DNA from: Immersiella caudata
Lineage: Eukaryota > Ascomycota > Sordariomycetes > Sordariales > Lasiosphaeriaceae
Assembly: GCA_030512335.1 (NCBI GenBank)
Contig: JAULSU010000003.1
Coordinates: forward strand, 4,774,001-4,838,000
DNA: 64,000 nucleotides
Direction: 5' to 3'
In this document: positions 35,701 to 46,496 of the stretch, one piece after another
Numbering within the stretch: position 1 is the first letter of the stretch
Layout: every line of letters begins with the position of its first letter
The notes under the pieces: model-generated
The model's database searches: none
What the model was told of the DNA's origin: nothing
Seen by the model: only the letters and a program-made list of their open reading frames with translations
Position numbers and translations under genes: made by a program

Positions 35701-36154
35701 GTCGAGATTCGATGAAAATGGGAAGGCGAAGTCGTTTGCACCGGGGGACATGTTAGATGTGCGGGATGACTTTGAGGTGGAGCCGCAGGTAGTTGAGTGT
35801 CTGCTCTTTGCAACTGTTGGGAAAGCGGATCGGGATCGGGTGATGGGTGCTGAGTTGGTGAGGGTCGCAGAGACCTAGCCGGGCGACGAGACGCCGCATG
35901 GGCTGGTATTGGGGACCGTGGAAGGGTATGTGATGGAGGCCAGGTGTCGGGGTGGGCTTGTTCAGGGGCAACAAAGGAGTTGCGAGGTATTTTGAGGATG
36001 GGGAATAGAGTGAGTTTGACTTTGTTTGGCTCGGACCGCCAGCTGAAAACAGCAACTTGGTGATAGGAAAGCTCAAACAGATGGCTGCAGTCCAGGTTGA
36101 GCACGGTATGGCCCGCACCGATTTTTACGATTTCCCACAACAAACGACCTAGGC
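32736..36154. other. 3.4-kb gene-poor stretch
   Basis: Long frames exist (for example minus 34827-34036 through a C17 run at 34442-34458) but have random composition. A 118-codon plus-strand frame from ATG 35525 (MKKTLVVPVVGEG) to 35878 is the only one with mild protein character. Its product has no recognised domain and I do not call it. Confidence 0.5.
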
Positions 36155-37278
36155 ATAGTGGGAGACGACCTGGAGTCCGAAAATACGAAGGTATGGCGGG
36201 CTGTCCGGTCTCTGTTGCGGCTGCCTTGGTGAGGGGCGCGTCTGGGTTGTCCAAGAGGCCGCAACCGCCGTCGACACCGTGCTCCTTTGCGGATACGCAC
36301 ACATCTCTCGGACGGGATTTGACTACGCTCACAAAATGATACACTCAACCGCCCTAAACCCGAAGTTCGCACCCTTGATGAACGTTTTATCTCCGTGGGG
36401 ACAGCCTCACAAGATGGTGAGAGGATACGGAGACTCTGGGCGGCGCAATCTGGATACCCTGGAGCTACTCGCGCTCACAGGCGGCCTCGAAGCAACCGAC
36501 CCAAGGGACAACATTTATGTACTTGCCTCCGTCTTTCCGGACCCGGGGCTGGTGAAGGGCCTACTTCTCATGTATACCGTCCCGACAGCGGAGACGTACG
36601 TGGACTTTGCTCGATACATGGTGAACAACAGCCCGTTCCGCCATCAGTTAAACATCCTGGGGTGCCTTGACTACATGCCAGAACCTGGTAATGGCATGAG
36701 TCTCCCTCCGTGGGTGCCAAGCTGGGATGTGATGCTCAAGCATCCCGCGTTCAGAAAGTGGCTATGTTTGGTGGAGAACAACCAAGTCTCGGCCCACTTG
36801 GGCGTCCTGTATAGATCAAGAATGTTTGACCCTGAACAGGACTACCACATCTCAGTACACCAGCCACTGTGCGACCGAGAGGCTCCGATCACGCAAGGAT
36901 TCGTCATTGACGAGGTCCTGGCGGGTAGTGGAGACGGCAACACACCTGGAATTGAGAGCTTCGACGCGATCCATAACCCATGCTAGCAGGTGGGAGACAG
37001 GGACTCACCGTATTTTGGGTGCTGAGACTCTGATAAGTGAGGGCGCTCGTCTTCATACCTTGACTGTCGACGCACATACGCTGTTTTTTGGCCAGTCGCG
37101 CGAGGAGCACAAGTTACTGCACCAACTGACTGGGATAGAACAGCCGCAGAGCAATTCGCGTGCAGGTTTCGGCAGCTTGTTCAAACAACGAGCCGGCGAA
37201 TTGGTCGAGCCCCCCTGCACGCAGTTAGTCGGAACAGGTCCAAAGAGCCAACAGTGGGAGACCATACGCATTTCTTAG
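36155..37278 (+). pseudogene. HET-domain protein relic, 5' truncated
   Basis: The relic starts inside a HET domain. VWRAVRSLLRLPW (near 36200) is followed by a frame change to RVWVVQEAATAVDTVLLCG (36246-36300). Both match the HET core region just before the second conserved block. An open frame then reads DTLELLALTGGLEATDPRDN and IYVLASVFPDP, the family's DPRDxxYALL block, and PPWVPSWD. After about 36980 another frame carries the C-terminal part to 37276-37278. The N-terminal LSYVWG and WIDALCINQ blocks are absent upstream. At least two frameshifts are present. HET proteins trigger cell death when unlike fungal individuals fuse; this copy cannot. Confidence 0.8.
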
Positions 37279-37351
37279 CTCTAGACAAAACAAACCCATA
37301 TCCACCCCTGAGCCAAAACACACTTGCAAAGTCCGGTACGTTGACCCCTCC

Positions 37352-38070
37352 TCAACTCTCCACACTCTCTCTCTTTTTCTGAGCATCATGATCCATAACC
37401 GTCAGCCCGTAAATCATCTCCTCATCCTCATCCGAACAAAAGAAGCCTAACCTCAAGGCCATTTCTTCCGCTTCCTCCCCATGCCGCTCAACCTCGCCAA
37501 GCCGCAATAGTCCCCGGATCCTCCTCCAACACGTCCCTCTCCACTCCGATCCCGGCAACCACATTCAACCCCAAAAACATGCCAAACAACACCACCAGCA
37601 CCACCGTTGACACCTTGCCCTGTACTACCCTCTGCGAAGTCCAATCCGTGATCGTCCTCATCACAGGAGCTGTCTTAGTCGCATTAAGCGGCCCCGTGGG
37701 ATCCCGATGGAAGTCCCTATCTTGCTTACCCCGCTTACACGTCTCTAGATCAATGCTCACCTCCGCGCCTTGATCGTAGATTCGTTGGGGCGGGGTCTCG
37801 ATGTATAGTATAGCCAAGTAACGCTTCGTGTAGTCGACGTGGGCTACCAAAACTCGCTCGTCGTGCTGACGGTCGCCCGAGACGAGGTACGAGCCGGGGA
37901 CGCCGTACCACCGGGCGAGGGTGAAGTTGAGAGTCGAGCCGAGGGTTTGGGTGAGGAGGTTTCTGTTCTCGACGAGAAGGGAGAGGGTGGTTGTGATGCC
38001 GCTGTAGAAGGCGTCCTGGGGAGGCCGAGTGCGGGTTGTGGCGACGGCGGTGGGTACCGTCGTGGCCGTT
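37352..38070 (-). pseudogene. Truncated DUF3433-like membrane protein (C-terminal part only)
   Basis: On the minus strand an open frame runs from about 38070 without any start codon; TGA precedes it. It reads DAFYSGITTTLSLLVENRN, GSTLNFTLARWYGVPGSYLV and then a membrane helix STVVLVVLFGMFLGLNVVAG. DPGTIAA follows, where the family usually has NPCSIAG. After that the frame breaks, and the likely tail (MALRLGFFCSDEDEEMIYGL) is in another frame ending near 37352. This matches the last repeat of fungal DUF3433 proteins, which are large multi-pass membrane proteins of unknown role; the assignment is by eye. The other 90 percent of the gene is missing. Confidence 0.6.
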
Positions 38071-38335
38071 CAGTTGGACCTCAGCTCAGCCAATGGCCGC
38101 CCCTTTGGATCGATCCTTCCAGGCGGCGACTTAAAGCACTAGCACGCACATGCACAACAACTTTGCAGCCCGAGGATTTTTCAAGTTACCAGGGATTGCA
38201 TGCCCCCAGTATGCACGGAGCATCGGGAATTCGTCGGACGGAAATGTGTGACAACTACCGGACATCGCGGCACCGTCCGCTATCGAGTACCCTGCAACGG
38301 TTTTCCAGCAGGAAATGATTCTCTAGCTATGTACC

Positions 38336-39265
38336 TTAGTTGCTTGCATTCGCCTCACTCAACAGCCTCGCAACAACCCCAATACTCGCCGGCCCGTCCT
38401 CAAAAGCATGATACCCCCTCGTATTAAAAAACGTCGCCCCAACCCCCCTCTGCACCACCCCCCTAATCATGTTCCCCAAAACCTCCTCCGACGCCGTGAA
38501 ATTGGCCGTCTCCCCGTTATAATCGTGAAACCCGTGCACCAGCACTGCCGTCCTGCCCGCATTGTCCCTCCCGATATTCGGAAACACAACCCTATCCAGC
38601 GAACTCCCGTACCCCTCATGATCATATCGCTCCCAGCTTGGAAAGGCAGGATCGCACTGGTCGTACTCCCCTCCCGCCTTCTCAGGGACGACAAAGCAAG
38701 TCTCCAGCGCGACGATATACGTCGGATTCAAATCATAGAACGGCTGCAGCGTGCCCGTCCCGCCCGGGTTGAAAATCACCAGACGTTGCGGAAACAAGAT
38801 ATCGGGATCGTTGCGGATGAGATCAGTCAGGTTGCGCATGTACTCCACGCAGTTGTTGTTTGTGTTGACGGGGGCCTCATCGATGAAGATGCCCTGGATG
38901 GGAATGTCTTGGGATACCCAGGTCGACCAGGTACGGATGTCGGCTTCGAGTTCGGAATAGGGGCGGTTGCATCGCGTGGCGCCGCCGTCGGTGGAGGTGT
39001 GTACGTAACCGACCATTTGGGCGTTGCGATGGGAGCCGAGGGCTTTGGTGCCGGCGACGTATTGGGGATCACCGAGGCCTTCGTTGGGGGTTTTGCCGGG
39101 GCCGTTGTTGGGGTTGATGATGATTTTGGTGGTGAGGGTTGGGTTAGAGGTGAGGGCTTGCTCGATGGGGGTCCAGGCTTGGCCGTTGTTGGCCGGGAAG
39201 AGGTAGAGGGGGATGAGGAGGTCGGTTGCCGTGGCGGCGGTGGCAAAGATGGGTAGGAGCCTCAT
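38336..39265 (-). CDS. Secreted spherulin-4 (spherulation-specific family 4, GH135-like) protein
   Basis: A single exon of 309 residues. The start is taken at 39265 (MRLLPIFATAATAT), a short signal peptide; the upstream in-frame Met would bury it. The family core begins at once: LLIPLYLFPANNGQAWTPI, then IIINPNNGPG, VGYVHTSTDGGA, the acid-rich strand IQGIFIDEAPV and VIFNPGGTG. It ends with ATFFNTRGYHAFEDGP. Spherulin-4/Sph3 proteins are secreted TIM-barrel glycosidases; Aspergillus Sph3 cleaves galactosaminogalactan (GH135). The conserved IDEAP acidic pair (Asp, Glu) is present, so activity is possible. In Aspergillus the gene sits in a polysaccharide cluster; here no partner genes are seen. 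Confidence 0.88.
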   Translation of the reverse strand: MRLLPIFATAATATDLLIPLYLFPANNGQAWTPIEQALTSNPTLTTKIIINPNNGPGKTPNEGLGDPQYVAGTKALGSHRNAQMVGYVHTSTDGGATRCNRPYSELEADIRTWSTWVSQDIPIQGIFIDEAPVNTNNNCVEYMRNLTDLIRNDPDILFPQRLVIFNPGGTGTLQPFYDLNPTYIVALETCFVVPEKAGGEYDQCDPAFPSWERYDHEGYGSSLDRVVFPNIGRDNAGRTAVLVHGFHDYNGETANFTASEEVLGNMIRGVVQRGVGATFFNTRGYHAFEDGPASIGVVARLLSEANASN

Positions 39266-40328
39266 GTTCAAAGTTTTCCAAGGGTGAAGTGTCCAAGGTG
39301 TGGTTTGACCTGCGTCAACTTGACATGGATGGCATGGCATGAGGTTAGCGTCAAGACTTTATACCCATTGGCATTTCGTTCTGCTGCCTTCATGGTTACC
39401 ACCTCGGACTCCGTGCTGCGCCGTACTTTTGATGGCGTTGTTGGATGCTAGCAGGAACACATGGCTTTACGCGGAAGGAAGTGCGAGGTTGAAACCACAG
39501 AACGCCGAGTGGTGGTCACCAATCACGGAAGCGACAACAAAGATTCAGCCTAATGCATGGAGGCTTGTATTGCTATGCCGCACGCTAAGCTTCACCCAAT
39601 GCCGTCCCGGTGCGTCCTTTTGACAGCTTGACCCGGCATCTTCAGGGGTGCGTGAATCCTACGACGTCATAGGCCAGGGTGTCGGGTCATTCGGTTTCAG
39701 GCGCTCCAATATAAAGAGAGAAGACTCGGCTTGTTTTCGGTCCTTTGGGAATCTCAGTTCGGCGAAGCCGGTTTGCTTGCAAATTCTTGAGTCCGAGGGT
39801 GGTGGAGCATGGCCATCGAATTGGACCTGTGTCAATGTGACAAGTTGCGAAACAATGTGATGAGTTTGGTTGTTGGTCTCTAAACCTTCCACGGTAGGAT
39901 GGAAAGCCTAGGGGCAATGTGACCGATTTACAAAACTCGAACCATGGTCCTTGTCTTGCCTGACTTGGAACCCGAGTAGAGTCCGAGTCTTCATCATACC
40001 TAGCTGGATGCATTTCTTGACTTGAATGACAAGTTTCGGCTATAGTCGGTTGAATTTCTTCCACTCAGCTGGACCGCCACCAACATGCATTCAACGAAGC
40101 CTTCTCTTCAACTCACGCATCTAAAGATTCGGGGAAAAAAAAAACACACATTCATCTCAAGAGCACTCTGAGAATATGTTGAAGTGTTGGGTGAATTCAA
40201 CAGGGCCTCAGCCGAGTTTCCAGGTTTACAGGGTGTCCAAGATCTACCAAAACTACCATGAATCAAACTTCCCTCTTAAAACCCTCCACTTCCTCACCCA
40301 ATCTGGCCCCTTAACCCCCCTACCCACC
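39266..40328. other. Intergenic, 1.1 kb, no gene seen
   Basis: Upstream of the spherulin gene and downstream of the dehydrogenase, both on the minus strand. An A10 run is near 40137. Nothing coding is called. Confidence 0.5.
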
Positions 40329-41045
40329 CTACCAAGGCAACTCCTTTCCCGTATACCAATAAAACCTCCCCTTTCCACTCCCCTTCAGCCCCTCAATAAT
40401 CGCCTGCAACCCCTTCGCACTATCCTCCGGCTCCACCGTCGCATTCGGCCCTCCCATCTCCGTCTTGCAATGCCCCGGATCCACACAAACTACCACCATA
40501 CCCTCAGGCAGCTGCTTCGCCTGATGCACCGTGAGCATGTTGAGCGCCGCCTTGGAGATGCTATAAGCGGTGGAATCCGTGCTGATCGTCCCATTGGAGA
40601 GCAACTCGAGAGAGGCGAGACCGCTGGTGATGTTGACGATTTTGGCAGTGGGTGACAACATCGGTAGCAGTGCGGATGTAAGTAGCGCAGGGCCGAGAAC
40701 GTTGGTGGTGATGTGCGACAGTAGCACACCGGATGTGAGACTGAGGCTGTTTTGCTCCCCGCTGTGAAGGATCGCAGCCATGTTGATCAGCACGTCGATG
40801 ACGGTGTCGGGGGCGATGGCCTTGATTTGGGCGGGGAGGGCGGAGATGGAGGGGGAGGAGGAGGTGTCGCATTCTAAGATGTGGACTTTTGCCGTGGAGG
40901 CGGATTGCGCGGCTTGAAGGGCGGAGATGTCGCCGGTGAGGCTGCGGACGAGGGCGAAGATGGTGTTGGAGGGGGTTTGGGAAAGATGGCGGACATTTTC
41001 GAGGCCGAGGCCTGTGCGGGCGCCGGAGATGACGAAGGTGGGCAT
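40329..41045 (-). CDS. Short-chain dehydrogenase/reductase
   Basis: A single exon of 238 residues starting at 41045. The Rossmann motif is FVISGARTGLGLENVRHL (TGxxxGxG variant GARTGLG, residues 8-14). DVLINMAAIL takes the place of the usual NNAG. The catalytic Ser lies in KIVNITSGLASLEL and the YxxxK pair in AYSISKAALNML (about residues 158-165). The C-terminus has VVCVDPGHCKTEMGG, the typical VxPGxxxT nicotinamide loop. It is an NAD(P)-dependent oxidoreductase; the substrate cannot be told. It stands alone, not in an evident metabolite cluster. Confidence 0.9.
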   Translation of the reverse strand: MPTFVISGARTGLGLENVRHLSQTPSNTIFALVRSLTGDISALQAAQSASTAKVHILECDTSSSPSISALPAQIKAIAPDTVIDVLINMAAILHSGEQNSLSLTSGVLLSHITTNVLGPALLTSALLPMLSPTAKIVNITSGLASLELLSNGTISTDSTAYSISKAALNMLTVHQAKQLPEGMVVVCVDPGHCKTEMGGPNATVEPEDSAKGLQAIIEGLKGSGKGRFYWYTGKELPW

Positions 41046-42953
41046 GGTGATTGTTGAGTGGGTTGAGATGGCGAAGGTGGAATGTTTTCAGGGGCTATTT
41101 GCAAAGATGCTAGCAAAGGCTGGTTCTTTGTGTTTGGGGGTGGATGTCAAGTTCAATTCCTTGTCCTCGAGTATGGGAATCCTCAGTCGCTTTATACTTG
41201 TGGTTTCTTCGTCAAAGCCCCCCGGCGTTGCATGTTGGTCTTCTTTCACGATGTCACGGTTTCTCGGACCGGGCCACGCAAGGGTTACAAAAACATTGTC
41301 CAAGTTTATTGAAGCAGCTGCAAACTATTGTGATGCATTCCGGACTTAAGACAGATCCCCGAGTCCCGACGCACTTGCAGGCAGTTTCCGGGAAATCTTC
41401 GGTTCGGGAGTCAGAAAGGATGCAATTCTCAGGGGTAACAAATGCTGCTTTGATGTGTTGTCGGAAGAAGAGTCACAATCGCCAAGAAATATCTGGTGTG
41501 TTGATGGCAAAAAAAGCTGGCCAACGCGGCATTGCCTTGGCCTGAATGGGATTAGTAATGCGCCTTGTGGAAGCTGTTGGAAGCATGCACGGATTGCCGA
41601 AGCGTGGAGCGGCCCGGCGAGCCGGCGCTTGAGCGGGAAATGTGGGGCACGGCGCGGGGGCCGGTCGAGACCGGGGATAAGTGGTAGCGAGCCCGGTCAG
41701 ACGGGGGAATGTGATGCCGTAATATTCTCTCAACGCGTTGAAAAGCCATCGTGAAGCCTCTTCTACGGAAACAAAGACACCATCTTCTGCCGTCACCGCT
41801 CCTTCGATTGCGTCAGACATGACTCACTAGCCGTGTCAACGCAAGCTGTCTCCTTCTGCGGACATGTCCCAGCCCGGCCCGAGCTTCCATCAGAGCGTCA
41901 AGATGTAGCACCAGCCCCTATTCTCCGCACATAATCGGCAGCCATGACAATGCAGATAGTTTCTGCCCTTGTACACGCGTTCCTCGTACGTTCTGTCGTT
42001 TTCCCGTGAATCGGGTACCGAGGTGAAGTTGAGGAAAGGGATGTATCGGAATCGTGGTTGGATATGGATGTGAATGATCTTGTTTCTGTGCCAGGAGAAT
42101 GAAATGCTGGGATGTCTGACTGCGTGGGTGGAGGTGTGTTGTACTTTTGGCTTGATGGTCGAAACCCCCTTTTCTTTGGGCTCCAGATTCGCGGGCTGCA
42201 ATAGAAACCTCAACAAACGGCACACAACGCTCAACCTTTGGGTAGTGTATTGTGGCAGGGTCAATGCCATACAAATATCCACGCATGCTCTGGTCCCTGG
42301 GATCTTATTACGGCCATACGATACGGTGTTTGCCTCGTGTCCGGCCAATCGGGAGCCAACTAGCTGACATCAAACATGCCTGCTGCTACCGACACACAGA
42401 TAACGACGAATCATAGCCCCGGTTTGGCGTAAAACTGGGAGAATCAATTGAAGCTTGTCGTTAAAGGACCAATCAGGAAGATACAGTAGATTGGAGTTGC
42501 GCCTCAGGGAACTCCCTGTCCATTCTGGCTAAAATGGTATGCAAAGCAAACTTAGAATCCTCGTACGTAGGCCGTATAGAATTAATAGGGGGCTATAGCG
42601 TGGGGGAAGCTCTTCAGCTCTCATCTCGCGCGCTCGTCAATTTGATTCGGGCCAGCAGCTCGCCCGGTATCAGATTTACGCAGGTCGAATCACGCCTCCG
42701 GCAAAGTGACGCATGCATTGCAACACCATCACTTGCTAGGGGGCTGATAAAGCACCCAGACTCAATTCCACTGACTCAAGGGTCGCAACCCTCTCTAATA
42801 GATTCCAAAATACCCTTTTAAGCCCCTGAGCTGCTACAAGTTGAGTTGCACAGAGTTAGAGAGCGTAGAATCAAGGAAAGGAAGATAAGAACCTTGTAGG
42901 GGGTTGGTATAAGCCACTCACCCTTTGTAAAAAAAAAACAAAGGGAGAAGACG
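41046..42953. other. Intergenic stretch with weak minus-strand open frames
   Basis: A 115-codon minus frame (41820-41473, start MSDAIEGAVTAEDGVF) and a 150-codon minus frame (42348-41890) show short protein-like patches. They have no domain, intron or signal peptide. They may be remains of genes. No call. Confidence 0.4.
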
Positions 42954-43133
42954 ATGGATGTCGTGAAGATGGATGTCGTGAAGATGGATGTCGTGAAGAT
43001 GGATGTCGTGAAGATGGATGTCGTGAAGATGGATGTCGTGAAGATGGATGTCGTGAAGATGGATGTCGTGAAGATGGATGTCGTGAAGATGGATGTCGTG
43101 AAGATGGATGTCGTGAAGATGGATGTCGTGAAG
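42954..43133 (+). repeat. 15-bp minisatellite, 12 perfect copies
   Basis: Unit ATGGATGTCGTGAAG repeated twelve times without change, followed by a partial degenerate copy to about 43150. Since 15 is a multiple of three, all frames stay open: the plus strand reads MDVVK twelve times and the minus strand reads SIFTT. Neither is likely to be a protein, as flanking sequence has no coding character. Perfect copies imply recent expansion. Confidence 0.97.
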
Positions 43134-43698
43134 ATATGTCGTGAAGATGGCTCATCAGGGTGAGGGGCTGGGATGCCCAAACCACCGATCCGCAGCGTGA
43201 AAGATAAGAAAAGTGAGGTATGGACGAAACGCTTGCCCTGTCAGGGAATGGGGCTTGCAGCTGCAGCGGGAATGCCTTACCCAGCTTTGACGGAGGTTTT
43301 CTCCCGGCATCGAAAGCCAACACGCTCTGGCCATCAACTGTGCATGCCCGAACCAGATAGTTAATGTATCTCATGATTGGCGTCTGTATTTGCGGGCGCC
43401 TCTTCGAGACTGCATGCTGCGTGCCCGGCTGCGGTGGCTGCAGAAGTCACGGTCCAGACCGCTCTGATCAGCCACTTATCAGCTTCAGCTGCACCCTGCA
43501 GAGGGCCACAGGTCCAATGAGGCCAACCCGCCCCGGAGCGCTTTGTTGCCAAATCCGATCCTGGACAGTCCGGTGATGGTATATGAAGGGGACACACGCC
43601 ATCATCAATCCCAGCTAGAATGAGGAGACGTTTCACTGCACGTCTCTGCAACTTGAACCCTCACAAAAAAACAACATTACGAGTTCGATTCAGACACT
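43134..43698. other. Promoter region of the small secreted protein gene
   Basis: Between the minisatellite and the small cysteine-rich gene. No coding frame is called; an A-rich stretch (about 43660-43680) precedes the start codon as in many fungal leaders. Confidence 0.5.
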
Positions 43699-44032
43699 AT
43701 GAAGCTCAGCCAAGTCTTCATTCTTGCCGGCTCGCTATTCCAGCTTGGCGTGCGTGGCCAGTGTCCCCCTGATTTCAGCTGCAACGTACGCCCCTCACTA
43801 TCAGTAATTGCATTCGTGTTTTTCCAGCATCACTAACAACATTACTTGTACCAGCCCTGCAACCCTGTGCGATGTCAGAGCGATGCGGTAAGTTCCACGC
43901 TCCACTCTCAAGGATGAGACCGTTTCATACACAGCTAACTAACACCTCAAGATCTGTTGGGCGTGTGATTGCTGCAGTTTTAGCGCACGTCTCTTCCCCC
44001 TCCTCTCAGTACCGCCGCTAACATGCAGTTAA
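43699..44032 (+). CDS. Small secreted cysteine-rich protein (effector-like)
   Basis: Three exons, 43699-43785, 43855-43887 and 43952-44032, give 66 residues. Both introns are clean (GTACGC...CCAG; GTAAGT...CAAG). The first 20 residues, MKLSQVFILAGSLFQLGVRG, form a signal peptide. The mature part QCPPDFSCN-PCNPVRCQSDA-ICWACDCCSF has nine cysteines in about 37 residues. The C-terminus is uncertain: TGCAG at 44024-44028 could be the acceptor of a further intron starting at GTTTTA near 43977, which would give a different tail. No family is recognised. Small size, signal peptide, high cysteine and the accessory neighbourhood fit a secreted effector or antimicrobial-type peptide; that is inference. 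Confidence 0.6.
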
Positions 44033-44906
44033 AGGATGGTCAGGGGTATCTCTAGAGCTCACTCTTGCTTGGTTGCGAGAGTCTTCATTGTGCTTAGCCA
44101 GTGGAATACAATCTTAGTACCTAGATATGGCAAACTGGACGGTTTCATCGGTGTGCGTGGCGATCTGGGAATGCTGGAAAATGGCCAGAGGGCATTTTGA
44201 GCTTGACAAGATTAGGCACATCAGTTTCATACCTCAAAAACAGTGTGACCTAGCCGCCATACCGCAAAGATCCGTGCAGTGCTGGCAGCTCAAGTTTCTC
44301 AACTGTTGATGCAGGAGGGTGTGAAAGGGTCACTTGGCTGAGCAACACAGACTAAAGGCACGGCAGATGCGGGGAATGTCGCAATCTAGGCCTCGAATGC
44401 ATTGTGCTTCATCCGATCGAGCATTTGTGGCGTTTCTATTCCAGCTGAGCTGCAGCTTGCAATGGTCCGTTTTCGATATCTCGCCACGCCCCAAACGATG
44501 ACTGCGGCCGCCTGATCCAGTAGCCCCCTCCCGGGCAGATTACCTCATGCTTTTAGTTTCTAGGGAGGTATCTTGGATAAGTTTCCTCAATATTCATGCT
44601 ACTACTATACGCTGACCCAGTCCCGTCGCTCCCTATTTGTGGTAGTGGTACCCGGGTAAAAATCCCATTAGTGCGCTACTGAGAAATCTGGCTATGTTGC
44701 AATTATTCGGGTCGTGGGGGGGAATGTCTAAACAGCCGAAACGGTTCGAATTGCCGGGTAAGCAACTGCCGTGGCCCGTCCCGAGAACTTGGCTCACACG
44801 CGTCCATCGTTTTGTTCTCACTGATCACAGCACGGTTGCAACATACGATGACATGAACTCCTTCGACGAGACCTGAAGCTGCCCTTATCCCTCCGAGCCT
44901 GTCGTG
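44033..44906. other. Intergenic between the cysteine-rich gene and tyrosinase
   Basis: No coding call. Both flanking genes run rightward; the last few hundred bases should hold the tyrosinase promoter. Confidence 0.5.
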
Positions 44907-46109
44907 ATGCTTCTCCCCGTGGCCGTAGTGCCCCTGTTGGGCCTGGCCATCAGTGCTACCGCTGCACCCTTGGCGCCCCGCGCGTCAAACGGAACCTGCG
45001 TCACAAAACTCCAAAGGAGAGCATGGCACACGTTTACGGTCGGGGAGAAAAAGGCGTACATCGATGCAGACCTATGCCTGATGAAGCTTCCCGCTACGCT
45101 CGGCCTTCCAGGAACGAAGAACCGGTTTGAGGAGTTGCAGTCAATTCACCAGACACAATCCCAAATCACTCATGGAGTGGTGAGTGAGAGGTCAAGGGGC
45201 TATGGATTGCTCGAAACGACTGACACTACCAGGGCGCATTCCTCCCCTATCACCGATTACACATGTACGCCCACGAGCAATTAATGCGCAGCGAGTGCGG
45301 ATACAAAGGGGCACAGCCGTACTGGGACGAAGCCCGTGATGCCGGCAAGTTTGCACAATCTGATGTGTTGGATCCGGTGACAGGATTTGGGGGTGACGGT
45401 GTTGGTGAAAAGGGGTGCATTGTCGACGGCCCCTTTGCCAATTACATGAATGGACTCGGCCCAGGGTACAAGATCGGTGACAACTGCATCTACCGTTTCG
45501 TCAATGACACGCTGAGCCGTATGGCTGGCCGCGAATACATTGATTTTTGCTATCAAAAGAAGACGTTCATGGAGTTCTGGCCCTGTGCTGAGATGGCCCC
45601 TCACAATGGGGGTCACGGCGGAGTAGGGGGAAAGGTAAGTCGTGATCGTGACCCAGTCAGGGGTAACAGCACTGACAATATCACAGATGTTGGACCCCAT
45701 CGCCAGCCCCGGAGACCCCATTTTCTACCTGCATCACACCTGGCTCGATAAGATCTTCTGGGAATGGCAGGCTCTGGATCTCCCTGCACGACTTACCGAC
45801 ATTGGCGGCCAAACAAAGCAACTCGGGTTTCCCACCAACATGGATCCGGGATCCTTTGTTCCCCCGGGTGCCCCTCCCAGCTTTGGCGGGTCCGGCGGCC
45901 CGCCTGTCTTCATGCCGCCCGCGTGGGCGTTCCCGCCAGCCGACGCCATGGTTCCGTTGCCGGGGTCGCCGCCGCAGCGAGCCGAGGGAAATCCTGGGAA
46001 TGTGACAACTTTGACGCATATCTTGAATATGCTGGGTGTCATTCCAAATGCGACGATTGGGGATGTGATGGATATTGGGGGACCGCTTCTTTGTTACGAG
46101 TATGTGTGA
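44907..46109 (+). CDS. Secreted tyrosinase (type-3 copper oxidase)
   Basis: Three exons, 44907-45179, 45233-45634 and 45687-46109, 365 residues. Introns: GTGAGT...CCAG and GTAAGT...ACAG. The signal peptide is MLLPVAVVPLLGLAISATAA. CuA histidines appear in THGV + GAFLPYHRLHMYAHE, spanning the first intron. CuB histidines are in MAPHNGGHGG and DPIFYLHHTWLDKIFWEWQ. All six copper ligands are visible. The C-terminal region is a Pro/Gly linker followed by GDVMDIGGPLLCYEYV. This is the short fungal tyrosinase type that oxidises phenols to quinones. It is related to the small tyrosinases next to polyketide clusters, but no such cluster is here. Extracellular phenol oxidation or melanin-like chemistry is likely. 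Confidence 0.93.
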
Positions 46110-46496
46110 CAGGTGCACTGTTGTGGATAGAACCAGCCAAGCTCTAGGACGGGGCAGACAATCCCCTTGTTGGAATAGGAGAAGAAAAGCATCCAACCCT
46201 GAACCAAGGCAATGAGGGGAAGAGAGTCACGGGACACAGACATGTGTTGACACATTAGCTTGTGCTTTTACCCCTATAGACAGATCCCCCTGAGCGGCAA
46301 ACAAAGAGCACAATTTGCATAAAACTGGAACACTCGTCCCTAACCTTCCATCTATCAAACCACCAACGCTCTTGACTAGCACGTCCGCACGGTCATCGGC
46401 ACAAGCCATCCAGGTAAGTACTTGGGCCAGTAGATAGACATTGGACGTTTCCAATTAAGACTCGACAGAGTGTAATCATCACCTAGGTCCGTCAAC
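46110..46496. other. Short intergenic stretch
   Basis: Tyrosinase 3' region and the former promoter of the J-domain gene. Nothing else is seen. Confidence 0.5.

Noticed and set aside
35319..36344. 341-codon minus-strand open frame
   Set aside because: Antisense to the start of the HET relic; Pro/His/Thr-rich, no domain.
38408..39256. 282-codon plus-strand open frame
   Set aside because: Exact antisense shadow of the spherulin-4 gene.
30351..41045. Secondary-metabolite cluster around the FMO and SDR genes
   Set aside because: They are 8 kb apart with relics and empty sequence between, and no PKS, NRPS, terpene synthase, P450 or pathway regulator is present.
42949..43150. Possible CRISPR-like array
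   Set aside because: Units are directly adjacent without spacers, and the genome is eukaryotic.
42818..43180. Protein made of SIFTT repeats on the minus strand (and MDVVK on the plus strand)
   Set aside because: Explained fully by a 15-bp minisatellite whose unit length keeps frames open; no flanking coding signal.
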